Shown one piece after another: positions 34,201-47,224 of a stretch of 64,000 nt of DNA. The position numbers and the translations under genes were made by a program. The notes under the pieces are model-generated. The model ran no database searches, was not told where the DNA came from, and saw nothing but the letters and a program-made list of their open reading frames with translations. The DNA is taken from the NCBI RefSeq assembly GCF_001638985.1, contig NW_017265135.1, positions 3,185,545-3,249,544 of the forward strand. The letters are read 5' to 3'. Position 1 is the stretch's first letter. Each line of letters starts with the position of its first letter. This stretch comes from Phycomyces blakesleeanus NRRL 1555(-). Taxonomy: Eukaryota > Mucoromycota > Mucoromycetes > Mucorales > Phycomycetaceae.

Positions 34201-34716
34201 AGCCTTGTTCCTAACATTGTTGATATAAACAAAGAGGTAGCCAACAGAGCGACAGAAGTAAATCATCAGATCATACGATTGCAGCAACAACAAGACAGCT
34301 GATTTGAGAAAAATGAAAATTCTTTCAATAACTTCATTGAACAAAGTAACCAGCAGAATTGGCTTCTGATGAACACGACACAGCAACTGGCTATGGACAT
34401 AAAAATCCTCATGATCCAGCAATAGTGTTTAAATTCACAAATGCAATTACTCATGGTTACCAACAATGCTTCTCAAAGCGTAAATACCAATGCCAGCTTG
34501 TCTCAACTGCCTATCTTTCCTGTTCTTTCTACTACTCATTCAACGTCACCTTTTCCTTTCTCTACCTCTGCTCCTTTTACTCCTCCACCTACTCAGCAAC
34601 CAATTGCTATAAGTGCTGCCCCACCTTCACTCAATTCAAATAGACACCCCATTGTTTTGTCGAAGCCCAAAGCCAAGAAAAAGGCTACATGGGTTAGCTA
34701 CGAGCCTAGCAATTAA
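31274..34716 (+). pseudogene. Ndc10-like Crypton tyrosine recombinase, split by a solo LTR and carrying stops
   Basis: Exon 1 starts at 31274 (MLPLPTNITAFKRRF). Exon 2, from about 31464, is broken by LTR-C at 31561-32191; removing it and one AGCTG copy restores the frame through SEFELALKALPMKVCAST...PLEHWK. Next is 32453-33319 (HRYPVDFQYPYTVGPTEF, RDQDLRNLNFADCF with the core recombinase region), an intron 33320-33387, then VTHGGRHAGSMEAEG (HxxR) and the Tyr-bearing GHLETHYLGKLP. The last part is acidic, with a PPMELQKMVFPWIE segment typical of Ndc10-like/Crypton C-termini. In-frame stops: TGA 33607 and TAG 33616 (Arg and Trp positions in the motif), TGA 34300 and TAG near 34423. A one-base ambiguity exists at the 32446 acceptor. 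Confidence 0.85.
31561..32191 (+). mobile_element. Solo LTR-C with target duplication AGCTG
   Basis: Begins TGTTGTGGGG and ends TTCACAACA (TGTTGT/ACAACA inverted termini), 631 bp, flanked by AGCTG at 31556-31560 and 32192-32196. A second copy in inverse orientation lies at 57443-58073. Its ends resemble LTR-B (GTGAGAACTTGTGTAGG near the 5' end, TGACTGGAATAGCTGAGG near the 3' end), so the two are subfamilies. No internal region remains. Confidence 0.92.
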
Positions 34717-35379
34717 AAATACTCTTTTTTAAAGGCCGTGATATATACACTACCATATATCTGTTACTATTCTTTATCATATTATCTATTCATCTTATTC
34801 TTTATCAGCTACAATACATTTTAATAAAAAATTAAATGTATATATTTACACAATTATGCATTTCGTATGAGTCATTTTAAAAGATGTTGAAGTAAGAAAG
34901 ACAATATAAAATAAATAGAGTTGATAAATAAAGTATCATATAAACCATGTAGTAGTATAAGGTAAACATACTTTACCTCTGGTATCTGATATGACACTCA
35001 AGATTCGCATTTTAAGAAGACTTTCATGGGTAAAAAACCCGATTTTTTTCCTAGTATGAGATTTCAGTATTGACATATTTTTCTCCTAAAAAGAAAAAAC
35101 TGCTATTTTAAGTAATTTTTCAACTGCCTGGGCCTATAGGTCAGAGAATTTTTTCATTGGCTGTCCATATTAGGATCAGTTTAGTTTTTATACCATTACA
35201 GTTTATAGATTGAAAATATCTCAAATTTAGATTAGTGAGGGACAATCATTTAATAAATTAAATTACTGCAAAAGTAAAATGTAAACATCTTAAACTGCTG
35301 AAACACCCTATTATCAGCAATGAAGTGACCACAGACAAATCCTGTTTGATACAAAAATATAAGCATTACAGCAGCTTTG
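34717..35379. other. AT-rich spacer, no gene seen
   Basis: No open frame with recognisable content, no structural RNA and no clear element terminus. Confidence 0.6.
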
Positions 35380-36110
35380 ACAATTTGAACATTGAGAAGC
35401 AGAGTAAAAATCTTTGCATCAGCATTGATCAGAGCAATTGGTCATCAATTTTTCAGAGATAAAAGACTGTCTTTCTTGGGCAACAGAGAAACACATATTG
35501 TTTGCCAGTATGAAGACAATTGGCCACCACTAAGAGCATCATTGTATACTTGTATCAGTGACTGGGAGCAAGAACAGTAATGAAAAACTAGTTGGAGGAT
35601 CTCATAATAGAGGCTGTCTGGTCCTGAACTACTTGTTTATGGAAAGCAAGACACTTCTTCTTGTATGTCTTCGATGCAAAGTTCGGCAGTTAGAGAGAAA
35701 CATATGGTCTCAAAGAGGTAGAGATCGTGGAGAAGATGACGAAGTAAGTCATTTATGGCAAGTTGATCTATGGATTCAAGTGTATACAGAACTTTGTAAA
35801 AAGAAGTGGCAGCTTTAGTTATAGAATCAGGTTCAGTGTGTAAGTGGTCAGTGATGGGATAACGTGGTTTGAGGATGTTCTTTTGCACTTGGCATTCTGC
35901 AACTGTTTGCTTGAGCTATTTTGTGAAGATTTCTCAATTTTTTTGCCAATGTTTACTTGCATGCAGAGCAAGAATTTCCACTCTCTCCAACTGAACATAT
36001 TGCAACTGTCTTTCAATAATGGGCAATTGGAAGTTTTGAGTAGGTTGTGGTGATCCAGACACTTAGATGTTGGATTTATCACATATAAGAACATATTCAT
36101 ATTGGGATAG
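35380..36110 (-). pseudogene. LINE ORF2 fragment, degenerate
   Basis: Minus-strand peptides align with the LINE ORF2 at 15908-19693: PRYPITDHLHTEPDSITKAA against HPVTDYLCTEPDSMTEAA, and segments from the region just before the reverse transcriptase. The frame changes repeatedly and the composition is AT-rich, unlike the intact LINE. It is an old dead relative covering only the middle of ORF2. Confidence 0.75.
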
Positions 36111-36959
36111 CGTAGTAGCTATCATCTTATCAGTATAAAATATATATAAACAATTAAGTAATCAGCCCAATAATTATTACAGTTAGTACTGTAGATAATA
36201 TCTTAAAGATTGTTAAGATAATTATATCATACTGCCAGATAAACTGTGTCAGATCGATATGGAGCTAATTTAGTAGAAAGTTCTAAAGCTCTAGTATAAA
36301 AGAGAAAAGAATAGCTAAGAGCTAAAGAAGTACAATTTATGACTTGATGTCATAATTGTAACACCAACACTAGCTAAGCAGTAAATACACTCTAATAACC
36401 AAATATAGTAAAGGAAGAAAGCCTTAAGAAACTAAGACGTAATGACAAGAGCAGATTGTGTTTTCTTATAAAAAGGGACACTTTTTATTTATGAATAAAG
36501 ACAACTTATATATAGTCTCAAAGTATTTCTACGTCTCTATTATCAAATATTTTATTTTTCTATTGTTTTGTACCTGAAATACCACATGGCTATAAAAAAC
36601 CAAATTACAAAGAGAAAAGCATATATTAATAATACTAAAGATTTTAAGGTCTGCATTTCAAAGGAATGAGAACAGATAGACCCAAAGTTTGGCACTGATC
36701 TTGTTGCCAGCATGCCTGATAGAATTAAGGCTGTAATTGCTGCTCGTGATGGAAACACCAGATATTAAACTTAAATTTTTCTTTTGTTTTTATAATATAT
36801 ATGCTATGCTTTATTGGAATATAAAATTTTAGATCTTTACGATGAATAGTGCAAGAGATATTTATAAAAGAGTATGATATATATAATATTGGGATAATTA
36901 AATACTATAAATTTTTGAAGACTTTTCTTGTACGAGTGTATATATTGTTGTTATTATTG
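36111..36959. other. AT-rich spacer, no gene seen
   Basis: Short open frames only. The Myb-like gene expected beside tnp2 copy 4 was not found here. Confidence 0.55.
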
Positions 36960-39180
36960 TTATTATATTTATAGTTTTATCCAATTTTACTAAACCAGCT
37001 AATTCTTTGACATCTGCTAGATAAACTACTATTGGCTTCATTTGCCCATTGTTCATGACTAATATATTATTTATCAAACAAATTGCATAAATATTGATAA
37101 GGGCAAGCAGTCATCTCTTGTTGGCAAGCTTGTTCTCAAAGAAAACTACAAATTTTCCAAAGAAATTGTTGTAGACTGAAAAGTAGCTTGGCCCAATGTT
37201 GCAATTCTTACTTATATAAATCTGAAGTCTGATGTAATATCTCTCTCTTATACAATTATGGTTGAGTGCAGAGTCAATAAGACAATCATTTACAAATGCC
37301 TTACAACTTGTTTTAATAACTGTTTCAATTATACTATACTCTTCTCCTTTTGAATTGTAGAACTTTTGAAAAAGTTCTGAAAGATAATAAATGGTTGCAA
37401 AACTATCAAAAATTGTTCTGTTTTTTAAAGACTCACAGAACTCAATATCAGAATCAGTACCAACGTTACTATTTTCTCAGTCAATTGGTTAACCAGCAGA
37501 GAGATTGATATACTGAATGAGAGTTGTTGCTGTTGCTGTTGCTGTTGTTGTTGTTAAATTTTCTACTCTCATCTGTCAAATATGTGTCAAGTCAAGCATG
37601 ATGCTGCCAGTGTTGATTCCAGTTGCTGAATTACTCTTCATTACTTGTGAGTATTCCCTAATTGCCCTCTTGACAGATCGTGTACTATATGCTATGAGGG
37701 GGCCATACCCTTCTATAATCATGGGATAGTGCTGCAGGAGGTGCTAGTTGATTGTAAAGAGCTTGAGCTGGACCTCTCCTTTAGCTAGCAAGGCTTCCAG
37801 ATACATATTCCATGTGACAAGATTATTAAAAAAAAGATAAGTTAACACAAGTTATAAAACAATAATATTAATTATTATTAAAGCTTACGTTTTGATTAAG
37901 GTTTGTTCCTCTGCTGATAACTCTCAGCTCATGAGTAGGTTGCATATCTGCATCAGATCAAGCAATGTTTTGTAGGTAGCTTGGTCATAGTCACACTCTG
38001 TCACAAGTGTGAGGATAACAAACATGATAAAGTCAGCTTAGTCCACAGTCTGAAAGTATTCTGATCCATTATAATATTGATCTGTGCACTGTGGAAAGAT
38101 ATTGGAATGTTTTTTCTAATTGACACCATTAGAGTACTAATTTCTTTTTGAGCAGCAAGAGAGAGAGAGAAGGAGCTTTTCTATATTTGTCACACATGAA
38201 CCTCCAAAATCTGTTTGGCAATGCCATAACAATTTCAATGTATTTCATCCAATGCAAAAAAGAACAGACCAGAGAAGGAATTAATTAATAAGAAGGAAGA
38301 TTGATCAGTTAATCTTTTTTTGCTTGATAATAACATCTCATCGAAGTACTTGAAGCTTTTCAGTGTGCACACAGTGATAGTAAATAATATTCAGAAATAT
38401 TGGCCATGGCCAGGAGATTGACCCACAACATGACAGATGTGACAGTCATCCTTACTCATATGACCTATATGACAAATCATCTTTTTCAGAGCTGGGACGT
38501 TTCCAGTTGTCATTAATATATAAACTTTTGCACTAATATCTTCAGATGTTATTCTCATAACTGTTTCACTGGCTAGAAGAACTAAAAGTTCTTTCATGAT
38601 TGGCTCCAGAAATGACCAGAAGTCAGCAGATGCTTTGGGGATCAGAAATAATTGCAACTTGGATCATATTGCTGTGCTTGTATTGGATCATTACGGGAAG
38701 GTTGAAGTTGGTAAGGTAGACAATGATTATCAAATTTGGACACTATGGGGAGCAAACACATGGACAGATAACAAAATGACAATGACATTTTCACCTGAGA
38801 AAAGATGTTTCTTTGACTAGTATATCTGTCTATCAAAGATATTAGAAATGCTGTCATCAGTGTTTTTGTGTATGATGATGGTAATATAGTATTTCTTTTT
38901 TGATATGATCATTGGCCAAAGCAACTACAAGCTGTCTACTCAGAGGAAGTTGTATCATTATGCTTACAGGAACCAAATTGTCACTAGCATCTTAGCTTCT
39001 CTTGCTGATCTTGTAACAGACTTCATCACAATGAAAACATTCTATTTGCTGATTGATATTATACAGCATGCATCCCTTGCAACAGACATAATATGTGTCT
39101 TCTTTAATACTGAGAAAGTGGAAAAGAAGCTTGATATTAAAATGAAGAAAGCAAGCTATACACAAAATCACATTTGATAT
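36960..39180 (-). pseudogene. tnp2-type transposase, copy 4, heavily degenerate
   Basis: On the minus strand the conserved blocks are recognisable with many stops: DFWSFLEPIMKELLVL, AKVYILMTTGNVPALKK and SKDDCHICHVVGQSPGHG (38391-38657), and at the left end the C-terminal VHLADVKELVG-like block (about 37020). It keeps the TGA found in copies 1 and 2 (37924-37926). The N-terminus is missing beyond about 39180. It is AT-shifted relative to copies 1 and 2. Confidence 0.8.
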
Positions 39181-39389
39181 ACTAAGAATATTATTAAATT
39201 ATTTTATAAAGCTAATATATATTCTTTCTAAAAAGTTGTTATGATTTTAAACTCCGAAGATAATAGAAGTCCAAAGATCTATCTTTATATTTCTCTTATT
39301 CTTTACATATGTAATAGAGACAGCCAGAGCATAACTATAATGAAGCTTAATTAAGGATGTTTGTCTGGTATAAATATGATAATTTATTT

Positions 39390-40445
39390 AATATGAACTA
39401 GACTCACCTTTGTTCTCTTTGATAGCTATTAATCTGTTATGCATTTTGAGACATAGATCTGCATATGTTTTTCTACCTATTTTTTGTCACTCTTTTTGCT
39501 GAGCTACATCCAACTCTCTCAGATTCATAGGCGGGCAAGCCCTTTTGCAAACACAGACATTCAAAATATTCCAGATATTTTCAATTGCACTTCAATCTGA
39601 ACTTCTTAATGGTCAGTCAAGAACATTCAGACTAAGCTCTTTTCTGTATTTCTTTGATATGTTTGCAGTATGTGATGGCATGTTATCTTCTTGAAACATA
39701 TATGTTTTTATATCATTGTTTGATAGGGCATGATAGTATAGCTTAAAGACAGTTTCTATAATCTCTACATAAACTTTTGTATTTATGATGATCTTAACAA
39801 CTGCAAGTAGTTCAACTCCTTCAGTGATAATACAGTCTTGTATAATCACAGATCCTTTATTTTCTTATACTTTTTATTAAACACAGTCTGTGCAAAGTCT
39901 CTCATCAGGCTTTCTTTATGAAAAAGCTTTTCCATTTACTATAAAAAGAGAAAAATTTGATTCATCACTCTATACAACTGTCTTCCACTCTTTTTTTCAG
40001 TTGATTCTTTCTTTTGCCCATTTGTGACAAATGGCCATGTCTTTTTCAGTTAGTTAAGACTTTTTTGCTGCAGCACAAAAGAATATGCACAGATTATGCA
40101 GTTCTTTACTGTCTGTATTTTCAGAGATGTAATGACTAGTTAAATTTCTAACACCTCTTGCAATATTCAATAAATACTAGTGCTTATCACTTCTTATAAC
40201 CCTATTTAAATGACACTTGCCTTTAGAATTAAAACACTTTGGTCTTCTTTAACAAAGCCAGTTTTCTTATACTTTTTTATTATATTGCAAAGAGATTCTA
40301 CAGGTATGTCTTTGGAGCTGAAGATTTCTGGAATGAACATTCCAGCTTTATACATCTCAATCATAATAAACTTCTCAGTAGTTGAAAACCTCTTAAGCTT
40401 ATGGGAGCAGTTGCCTTTATTTTGGTTTGAATTTGCAAGTGTCAT
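39390..40445 (-). pseudogene. Tc1/mariner transposase, degenerate copy
   Basis: The N-terminal part (40206-40445) has a helix-turn-helix reading HKLKRFSTTEKFIMIEMYKAG. The catalytic part (39613-39849) contains MFQEDNMPSHTANISKKY, the second-Asp block of Tc1 transposases, followed by a degenerate SSDxSAIENIWN block (third acidic residue) with a stop inside. Several stops and frameshifts separate the pieces. It is distinct from the Tc1 copy at 59196. Confidence 0.75.
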
Positions 40446-40645
40446 GATTATAAGATTATAGATTAATATAAGTGTGGAATGAGATTGCAGATAAAGAGGA
40501 GTAAGCAGATTTTAAAGTTATGAAGACTTTTTTTTGAAGAATTATAGGCCTTCTGGAAAATGACAAACTTCTTGATAATTTTTATAAACTTGAGATTTTT
40601 GGCATTTTCATAGTCAGCAACAGAAGCAGAAGCACTGAAGGCATA

Positions 40646-41178
40646 TGTTGTAAATGAGTATTGACTACTGCTGTAATTGAGAATAAGTCTGAAGGAAATA
40701 ATATAAGGCCTCAGCTATTCCAGTCAAAGGTGTCTACCGATTACTTTATTATTTAACACACAGGTTTAGCATGCATGATAGTGATTATATTTCATATGAT
40801 GATATCACCATAATATGGGATACATCAGTGGATTATTATAAGCATAATTATAACTCATAAACACATTTACTTTCGATGTTAATACTTCATTGGGACTACA
40901 CACATTTATATAATTAATCATACATTAATTATCCCAAGATCACGTTGCTCTGATTAAGGCTCAGATAGGATCGATTACCTGACCTCAGTCATATAATTTT
41001 CCCAATCCAAAACAATATAAATAGCAGTAGTAGTTCAGTATAGGAACCTCGTCAAACTTTGATACAAAATCCTTTCTCAATAAACAAAACCTACACAAGT
41101 TCTCACGAATCTTCGTTCCTAATTTCAAATCTTGAATTCTTCCTCTTAAAAACTTCTTCAACTTCAACCACCACAACA
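40646..41178 (-). mobile_element. Solo LTR-B with target duplication GCATA
   Basis: Reads TGTTGTAAATG...CCACAACA on the plus strand, 533 bp, flanked by a perfect GCATA (40641-40645 and 41179-41183). It is a full-length reference for the interrupted copy at 21199-25178 and the copy at 56641-57171. Confidence 0.92.
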
Positions 41179-41363
41179 GCATAGATTAATTTAGAAAGAG
41201 TATTTTTAATATTTTTGACAATTTCTATATATATTAAATTGTTGTCTGTAGCAACTTTCTGATGAAAGTCATACTTAAATAAAGTAAATAATAGTTAGTA
41301 TATTGAATGTATTTACATATTTATCTTTCTTAATAAAGACTATTATATTTTTAGAAAAGAAAA

Positions 41364-41732
41364 AAAAACAAAGTCCAGATGAGAAGTATAGTGAGACTTT
41401 GTTTATTGATAAAAAGAAATATCATTCTCTATTGCTATTTGCTATGTGAGTTTATATAGACATTGCGTATGTATTTAGAATAATGATATGAGCATATCAT
41501 GTGATATCTGTTTTCTTATATCATAGATAGTATATTGTTAAGTTATTACCCACGCTCTTGTTTGAGTGATTAGTGATGTTGACTAAGATGTGTGACCTTG
41601 TTAACAGTATATTCTTTATTTAATGATAGTATGAGAAATAATATATAATTGATACTAGTTGCTTATTTAATATGTCTTTGTCTTATTGTCTGTGCACTCT
41701 ATTTATATTTTACAATTATGTTGGATACAACA
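41364..41732 (-). mobile_element. LTR-A fragment
   Basis: Matches the LTR inserted in the first Crypton, including the end GTTGGATACAACA, the GTTTATATAGACATTG TATA-like block (plus-strand reading) and AGTGAGACTTTG. The opposite end diverges near 41364, so it is truncated, and no target duplication is seen. Confidence 0.75.
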
Positions 41733-41989
41733 AGTACAATGTAAAATATAAATATAAGTCTTATAAATAGACTTATTTAATATAGAAAATTGATATAGAT
41801 ATAAGCATCTTGGTTATTCTTTCTTTATAAATTATGCCACTATTCTTTTTAATGGAGAACTTTCAGACAGCAAGTGAAGCTCGTATTTAATAAAAAGCAT
41901 CTTTGATTCTATCTAAAAACTATTCATAAACTTGACAATCCCAAGTGGTCTTGATTCTACGACTTAGTTACAAGTGCCAGAAAAGAAAT

Positions 41990-42555
41990 ATAAGATTAAG
42001 ACTTGACATTTTGACTTTGTTAAAATAAAAGGAAGAACAATCCAGATCAGAAACAATAGAACAAACCCAGATCTGAGACAGTGTTGTTCGCAATTTGGAT
42101 TGGTCTTCCTTTTATTATAACAAAGTCAAAAGGTCAAACCTACTGGTGATCAAGAAGTGTATGTAAAATCAAAGAGAGGATAAAAGATGCTTTTTGGTGT
42201 TCTATATAGAGTTTATGGAGTTAGAAAGCCTAAGTAAAAGACGAGATCATAACAATTTTTATATGCAGAGTTTGTTACAATTTTCACTGCTTAAAGATGT
42301 AATAATTTTACTAGTAAAAGTGTAAAGGACTTGTCACGTGATTCTGTTTTTTCTTTAAACCTATTTTATTTCTTATGTATCAAAATAAATGGTCAAACCA
42401 GAAAATATAAACCAGTGATCTCGGAATATAGAACGCCTGTACAGTCCTAGACTTTAAGTAAATGACTGCTGTTTATTGATAGAAAGTGAATTGTCTTATA
42501 TAGTTTCTAAACTAATACTGTGCATTATCCACAGTAGTTATTATATTATATTTAA
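41990..42555. repeat. LTR-D family fragments flanking MULE2 on the left
   Basis: A short inverted piece (about 41990-42050) and a forward copy (about 42095-42555) share GGTCTTCCTTTT and AAAGTCAAAAGGTCAAACC with the LTR-D copies at 47670-48730. The forward copy is broken by unrelated sequence at about 42193-42455 and then by MULE2, and continues at 47225. Confidence 0.7.
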
Positions 42556-43564
42556 CGTAAATCTTAGGGGACAGGGGGTTTTTGGATGATGGGGACAGGG
42601 TGTTACACAAGCTTATAGTGAGTAGTCCGGCAGATAATTAGAGGCGTGACTACTTTTAACTTGTCCGGCAGACATCCATCGTTTCTGTGTGTAACACCCT
42701 GTCCCCATCCAGTATAATCACTTGTCTTTATTCACTAAGAAAAATCATGCAAAAGTGGAAGAACATTTGTCCGTAACTTTTCATTTTCATTTTTATTTAT
42801 TTTTAAAAAATTCATAACTCGTTCAAAAAAATAGATAGAAATATGAGAGTAAGATAGTTGGTTTCGTTGATTTTTTTTGCATAAAGTGAGTATTTGTTTG
42901 TTTTGTAATATTTTTTGAATCACGTTTAATGAGTGAATTACAAAAGTTCTGTACATTTCATTTGTGAAAGATTGAACAAAAAAACAACAATTTGAAAATA
43001 TTAGTAAAAATCACTTGCAAATGCTTTATATCAATAGAAAATAGTAAAAAATCGTTTCAGTAAAAGTTTTAGACCATATTATTATGTAGAAAAGATATTT
43101 ATTAGCAAAAACAATCTATCTCAAATGGTTAAAAACGTGAAAAAAAGTGTATATTTTGCTTGTTTATTCAACCAAAACATAATAAATTAACTTCAAATTT
43201 TGGATATAGAGATGTACGTATTTTTTCAGCAATACGGCAAAATATCCAAGCTTTAGCGTTCGAATTAAGACAGAAATCTATCAAAAGCTATGCGTCGTTT
43301 CTGTTTTACATCTTTTATGGTAAAATTCACGTCTGTGATTGGATGAAGATCTTAATCAGATTGCTTATAAATGCACAGACTTTGTACTCCAAAAAATAAA
43401 AGCCAATTATATAGTCTTCCAATTAGTTGGATGCCAATAATATTCGTATCTGGGTTTTACATGTAACATTAAAATTAAAGACAGACTGGGTGCAATTGTG
43501 TTTGTTAAAAAATTAAAGAAAAAAATAGGAGTAAAGTATATTAAAAGATAGAAAGATAGATAAG

Positions 43565-46500
43565 TTATATATGTGTGAGGTCAATAATATCGGAAGAATT
43601 TACGGGAGAATTTGTAGGAGATTTAGTGGCAGTAGTAGTAATTGTAGTAGTTGTAGTAGTGGAGGGTAAAAGATAAGACTTGTTCTTTGGGAACTGACCC
43701 CAATGATTCCAACTTGTGGAAAAGCAGTCAATGATACTCCCTCTACGGATAGCATCAAAATACAGCGCATTTACCTTAGGCCAGGACCGATGTACATGAG
43801 GCTTCACTTTAATTGTTGTCCAGTGGCACCCATGTACATGGTGCAAGACCATCGGCAATGGCTTTCTTTTGAGAGGCTTCCGATCATGGAGGGGAAGGAA
43901 AGTTACAGGCAAGACGCTCCGATCGTCCGAGTACACACAAACAGGCTCGTTATAGGTGTCAGCTATTATCTGAGCACAGTCTGGTGCAGAGAACCACATA
44001 GAGGAAGGGCAAGATGGGATATTTTCCCCAAGAGCAGGGTCAATCTCGGAGCCAAAGGCAATGACCTCTGTCACTTCAGCAACATCCATGCCAAAGTTGT
44101 GCTCGTAAAGTTTACCGTGGGTTGCCATCGTGGCCAACATCTTCTTCACCAAAGGAAACTGATCCTCTCCACCCTCTTTCAGGTGTGAAAATACACGGAA
44201 ACCGCACCAACCATTGGACTTGGGGTTAAACGTCAACAAAATGGTGGCTTAGTCGATTTGAGCAGGCAGAGCAAAGTCATGCACATTTTTGTTTTGTTTT
44301 TTTCGGACTAGGCAAATCGTATCAGTAGTTGTCTTGGAGATGTTTAGGTTTTTTAATTCCAGAGGAATATTTTTCAGCTAAGAAGAAACAAAAAACAATG
44401 TAACATTTAGCATTTAATTTTAGTAAAATATCTTATCGGTTACCTTCTTCGAGAGGCTCTTGCTTTTTAGCGAAATTGGTTGTTTTAGCTATAGAGAAAA
44501 CATGCAATGTGTGAGCAAACCATACAAAATATTTTGTGATTCATTTATAAGTTATCAAAAATTACCTTCTTCGAGAGGCTCTTGTTTTTCAGCGAATTGG
44601 GTTTCTTTTTTTATTTCTTTTATGACTAGAAATAGTAAGCATTAGATATTACATTGTAATTTCACAAAAAAAACAATTATAAATTACTTTTTTTGAGAGG
44701 CTCTTCCTCTAAGAACTCCTTCATCACTTCTTTAAGTCCTTCTTTCAAAATACTTCTGATATCATTCTAAAGAAATAAAGAATAAATATGTATTAGATTG
44801 TGAAATCATGTTTGTGTATGTTGCATGTTTACTTTGTTCTTTTGCACAAGGAGATGTCTGTGCTTGTGACGGACAAAGTCCTTTGGGAGAGCAGTTTTCC
44901 TTTTGACGTGCTTAGGTCTTCCAGGAGCTTTGACCTCACTTGCCAAAGGAAATACAACATTTGGATGGTCAATTATTTCACCAGCATTGTCAACAAGTTC
45001 ATCAACCATTGCCATAAGATTCTGGACTTGTTAATTCCCTTCACACTGACGAAACAATTGTTCAAGCTTTGTTATACATTTCACCCACGGGGCAGGCTTT
45101 TCAACGTCGATTTTCTGTAGAGAAACGTCACATTCCAGTTGCTTCAAACGTTCACCCAAAGAAGAAGACAGAATCCATCTTTCAGGAATGTCTGATAATA
45201 GCAACATACGATCTCTTGGCAGATCATGGCGACAAGGAAGACCAAACACCACTTTTACTCTGCAATTGCAAAGCTCACCAGGTACAACCTCTTCTAGAAG
45301 CTCAGCACGGATGGTGATCAAACCAATTCTGGAGACGTGGTGAATCAATCCACGGAGGCGAGGTTCATGGTATATTCTGGCATCTGTGATAGTTGCCTCA
45401 TTCAACTCAAGGTCCTGATAGTCGCCCTCGAACTGGAGAAGATAGGAGCAAATTTGCTCAAATGAAGAGTTCAATGACTGAAGAGCCGAGATTTTTCTTT
45501 TCAGAGCATTATGGCCACTCTCGACACGTTGTGTTGTCACACAGTCAAAATGTTTTAATTGACTAGTGAGGTAGCCAGCCCACTTTTCCTTGCACGGCAT
45601 CCACTCATCTTCAAAGTACTTTTCTAGAGTTCTTTTTTCTACAACCTTCGTAGAATCATCATCATTGTCTTCTAGCTGCTCTTTACTTTGGAAATCTTTC
45701 CGAGATGCCAGCGATTTGAAAAGCTCAAGATTTTCATCAAAGACATCGCGTTTATCTCCGAAGATCATTTTGTTGACTAAATGTGTGCACAACTCTTTTT
45801 CTTTTCCTGGCTTCATTGTTTTTTTTTGCCATTTTGGCAATGTTGTTGATCATATGCCAACCACACAGAAGCTTCTTGGCCAAGGGGAACTCGGAATCAA
45901 GCGCATTCATCAATGCTTTACATTTGTCTGTAACAAATATAGGGGCTTTATCAACCCCCTCCAAAACAATTGCTTTCAGAGACTTCACAAACCAAACATA
46001 GCTCTTCTCTGTCTCATCGGCTACCCATGCAAAGGCCACAGGAAAGCTCTTCAACCTTTCTCCACCTAGGTTACTGACACCCTCTACGCAAACCAATGGC
46101 ATCTTCGCGCAGTTTGTCTTGTATGTAGCATCCACAATAAAGACATCGGGGAAACGTCGAGCTCTCTTGATCATTATATCATTCGTAAAAAATATATGAG
46201 TGAGTCTATTTCTCTCATTAAACTCGTAGAGAACGGAAAATCCCTTTGCTTCCATTGTTCTGATGAGCTCAGTAGCGCCATGGGCAGACTCCTCATCACC
46301 ACGAGTAGCACTGTACTTGAGATTGTTGATATCGCTGATCCTCAGCTTTCTCATTCCTGTCACCTTGTCACTTGTTGCCTTCTGAACATCACGGGACTTG
46401 GCGTGATTCTCCAACATTTTCTTTGCAATAGTGGCATCTTCAGCAGTCAAAAGAGACATTCTTCCTTGGTGAGAAGAAGCCAAATTCTCAGGGGTGACAG

Positions 46501-46858
46501 GGTGGTTGTGGCAATGTTCGTTTTCCCCATAGGCGGGCAAAGGAAGATATCTTTCGCTCTTCTTCTTATAAGAAAATCTTAAGAGATAGGGGCATCCAGT
46601 AAGAGAAGAGTTGGGCGTCTTCTTTCTTTTCTCATCACTTATATTGCGCTTGTCACGATAAACACCAGCCTTTGAACAAGCAATGTGAAGAATAGGGAAT
46701 TTTCCGTCCTTAATCTTAACGGTGAAGTTATTAGAAAGGGCATAATCGTTTACGGCTTGAAGAACACTCTGCTTGTCAGGATAACCATTCTCGGGGAATG
46801 AGAGAGTTGTTTTAAGCGAGTACATCTTCTCAATAGGGGTATTGAAGTTGGTGTTCAT
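43565..46858 (-). pseudogene. MULE2 transposase-OTU fusion gene, recently broken
   Basis: Exon 1 (46858-44833) has the FAR1-like zinc region (HIACSKAG, TGCPYLL, HCHNHPV), the DDE core (VDATYKTNC, VTDKCKAL, CGWHM, TTQRVESGHNALK) and a SWIM finger (CNCR...GLPCRH). Micro-exons 44766-44688, 44625-44566 and 44488-44444 each end in an EPL(K/E)-type motif. The OTU exon (44377-43565) has the catalytic Cys in SNGWCGFRVFSHL and His in GCHWTTIKV. Breaks: one extra base in a run of nine T on the plus strand (45819-45827), TAA replacing Gln after CEGN (MULE1 has CEGSQQV), and two stops plus a frameshift at the start of the OTU exon. All catalytic residues are still present, so loss is recent. Confidence 0.87.
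44444..44766 (-). repeat. Micro-exon repeats of MULE2 linking transposase to OTU
   Basis: Three short exons of 79, 60 and 45 bp, separated by introns with GTAAT or GTAAC donors. Each ends in a run encoding (K/E)(Q/E)EPL followed by EE or KK. The nucleotide core AAGAGCCTCTC is almost the same as in MULE1, although the two transposases are well diverged. Confidence 0.82.
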
Positions 46859-47224
46859 ATTTAATAAAAGAGCACTGTAGTTATATAAGTATTTTTATTG
46901 ATTCATGTATGCAATGTACGCAATGTATGCAATGTATGCAATGTACATAACATAAAAAAGGCATCATATCTTGTTATTTGGAAATATTATTTTTTATTCT
47001 TACAACTAAATGTTAATGACTTTAAGAAAGGGGGTGTTTTTATTTTTCCCGGGAAATTGGAATGATCTAAAGATGGGGACAGGGGTGTGCTTATAAAGAA
47101 TGGGGACAGGGGGTTCTTCAAGACACTTTATAGCCGGGCCTCGGACTCGCAGTCACCTTAAATTGTGCGGTGCCGTTACCCCCCGTCCCCATAGCCAAAA
47201 ACCCCCCGTCCCCTAAGATCGCTG

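Larger units (their letters stand above)
42556..47224 (-). mobile_element. MULE2: Mutator-like element of a second family
   Basis: Terminal inverted repeats contain ATCTTAGGGGACRGGGGG followed by TTTTTGG. They are bounded by a perfect 9-bp target duplication TATATTTAA (42547-42555 and 47225-47233). The insertion split an LTR-D copy; the uninterrupted equivalent lies near 48195-48240. One minus-strand gene occupies 43565-46858. About 840 bp at the left (42720-43560) is AT-rich and without a gene. Confidence 0.92.
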
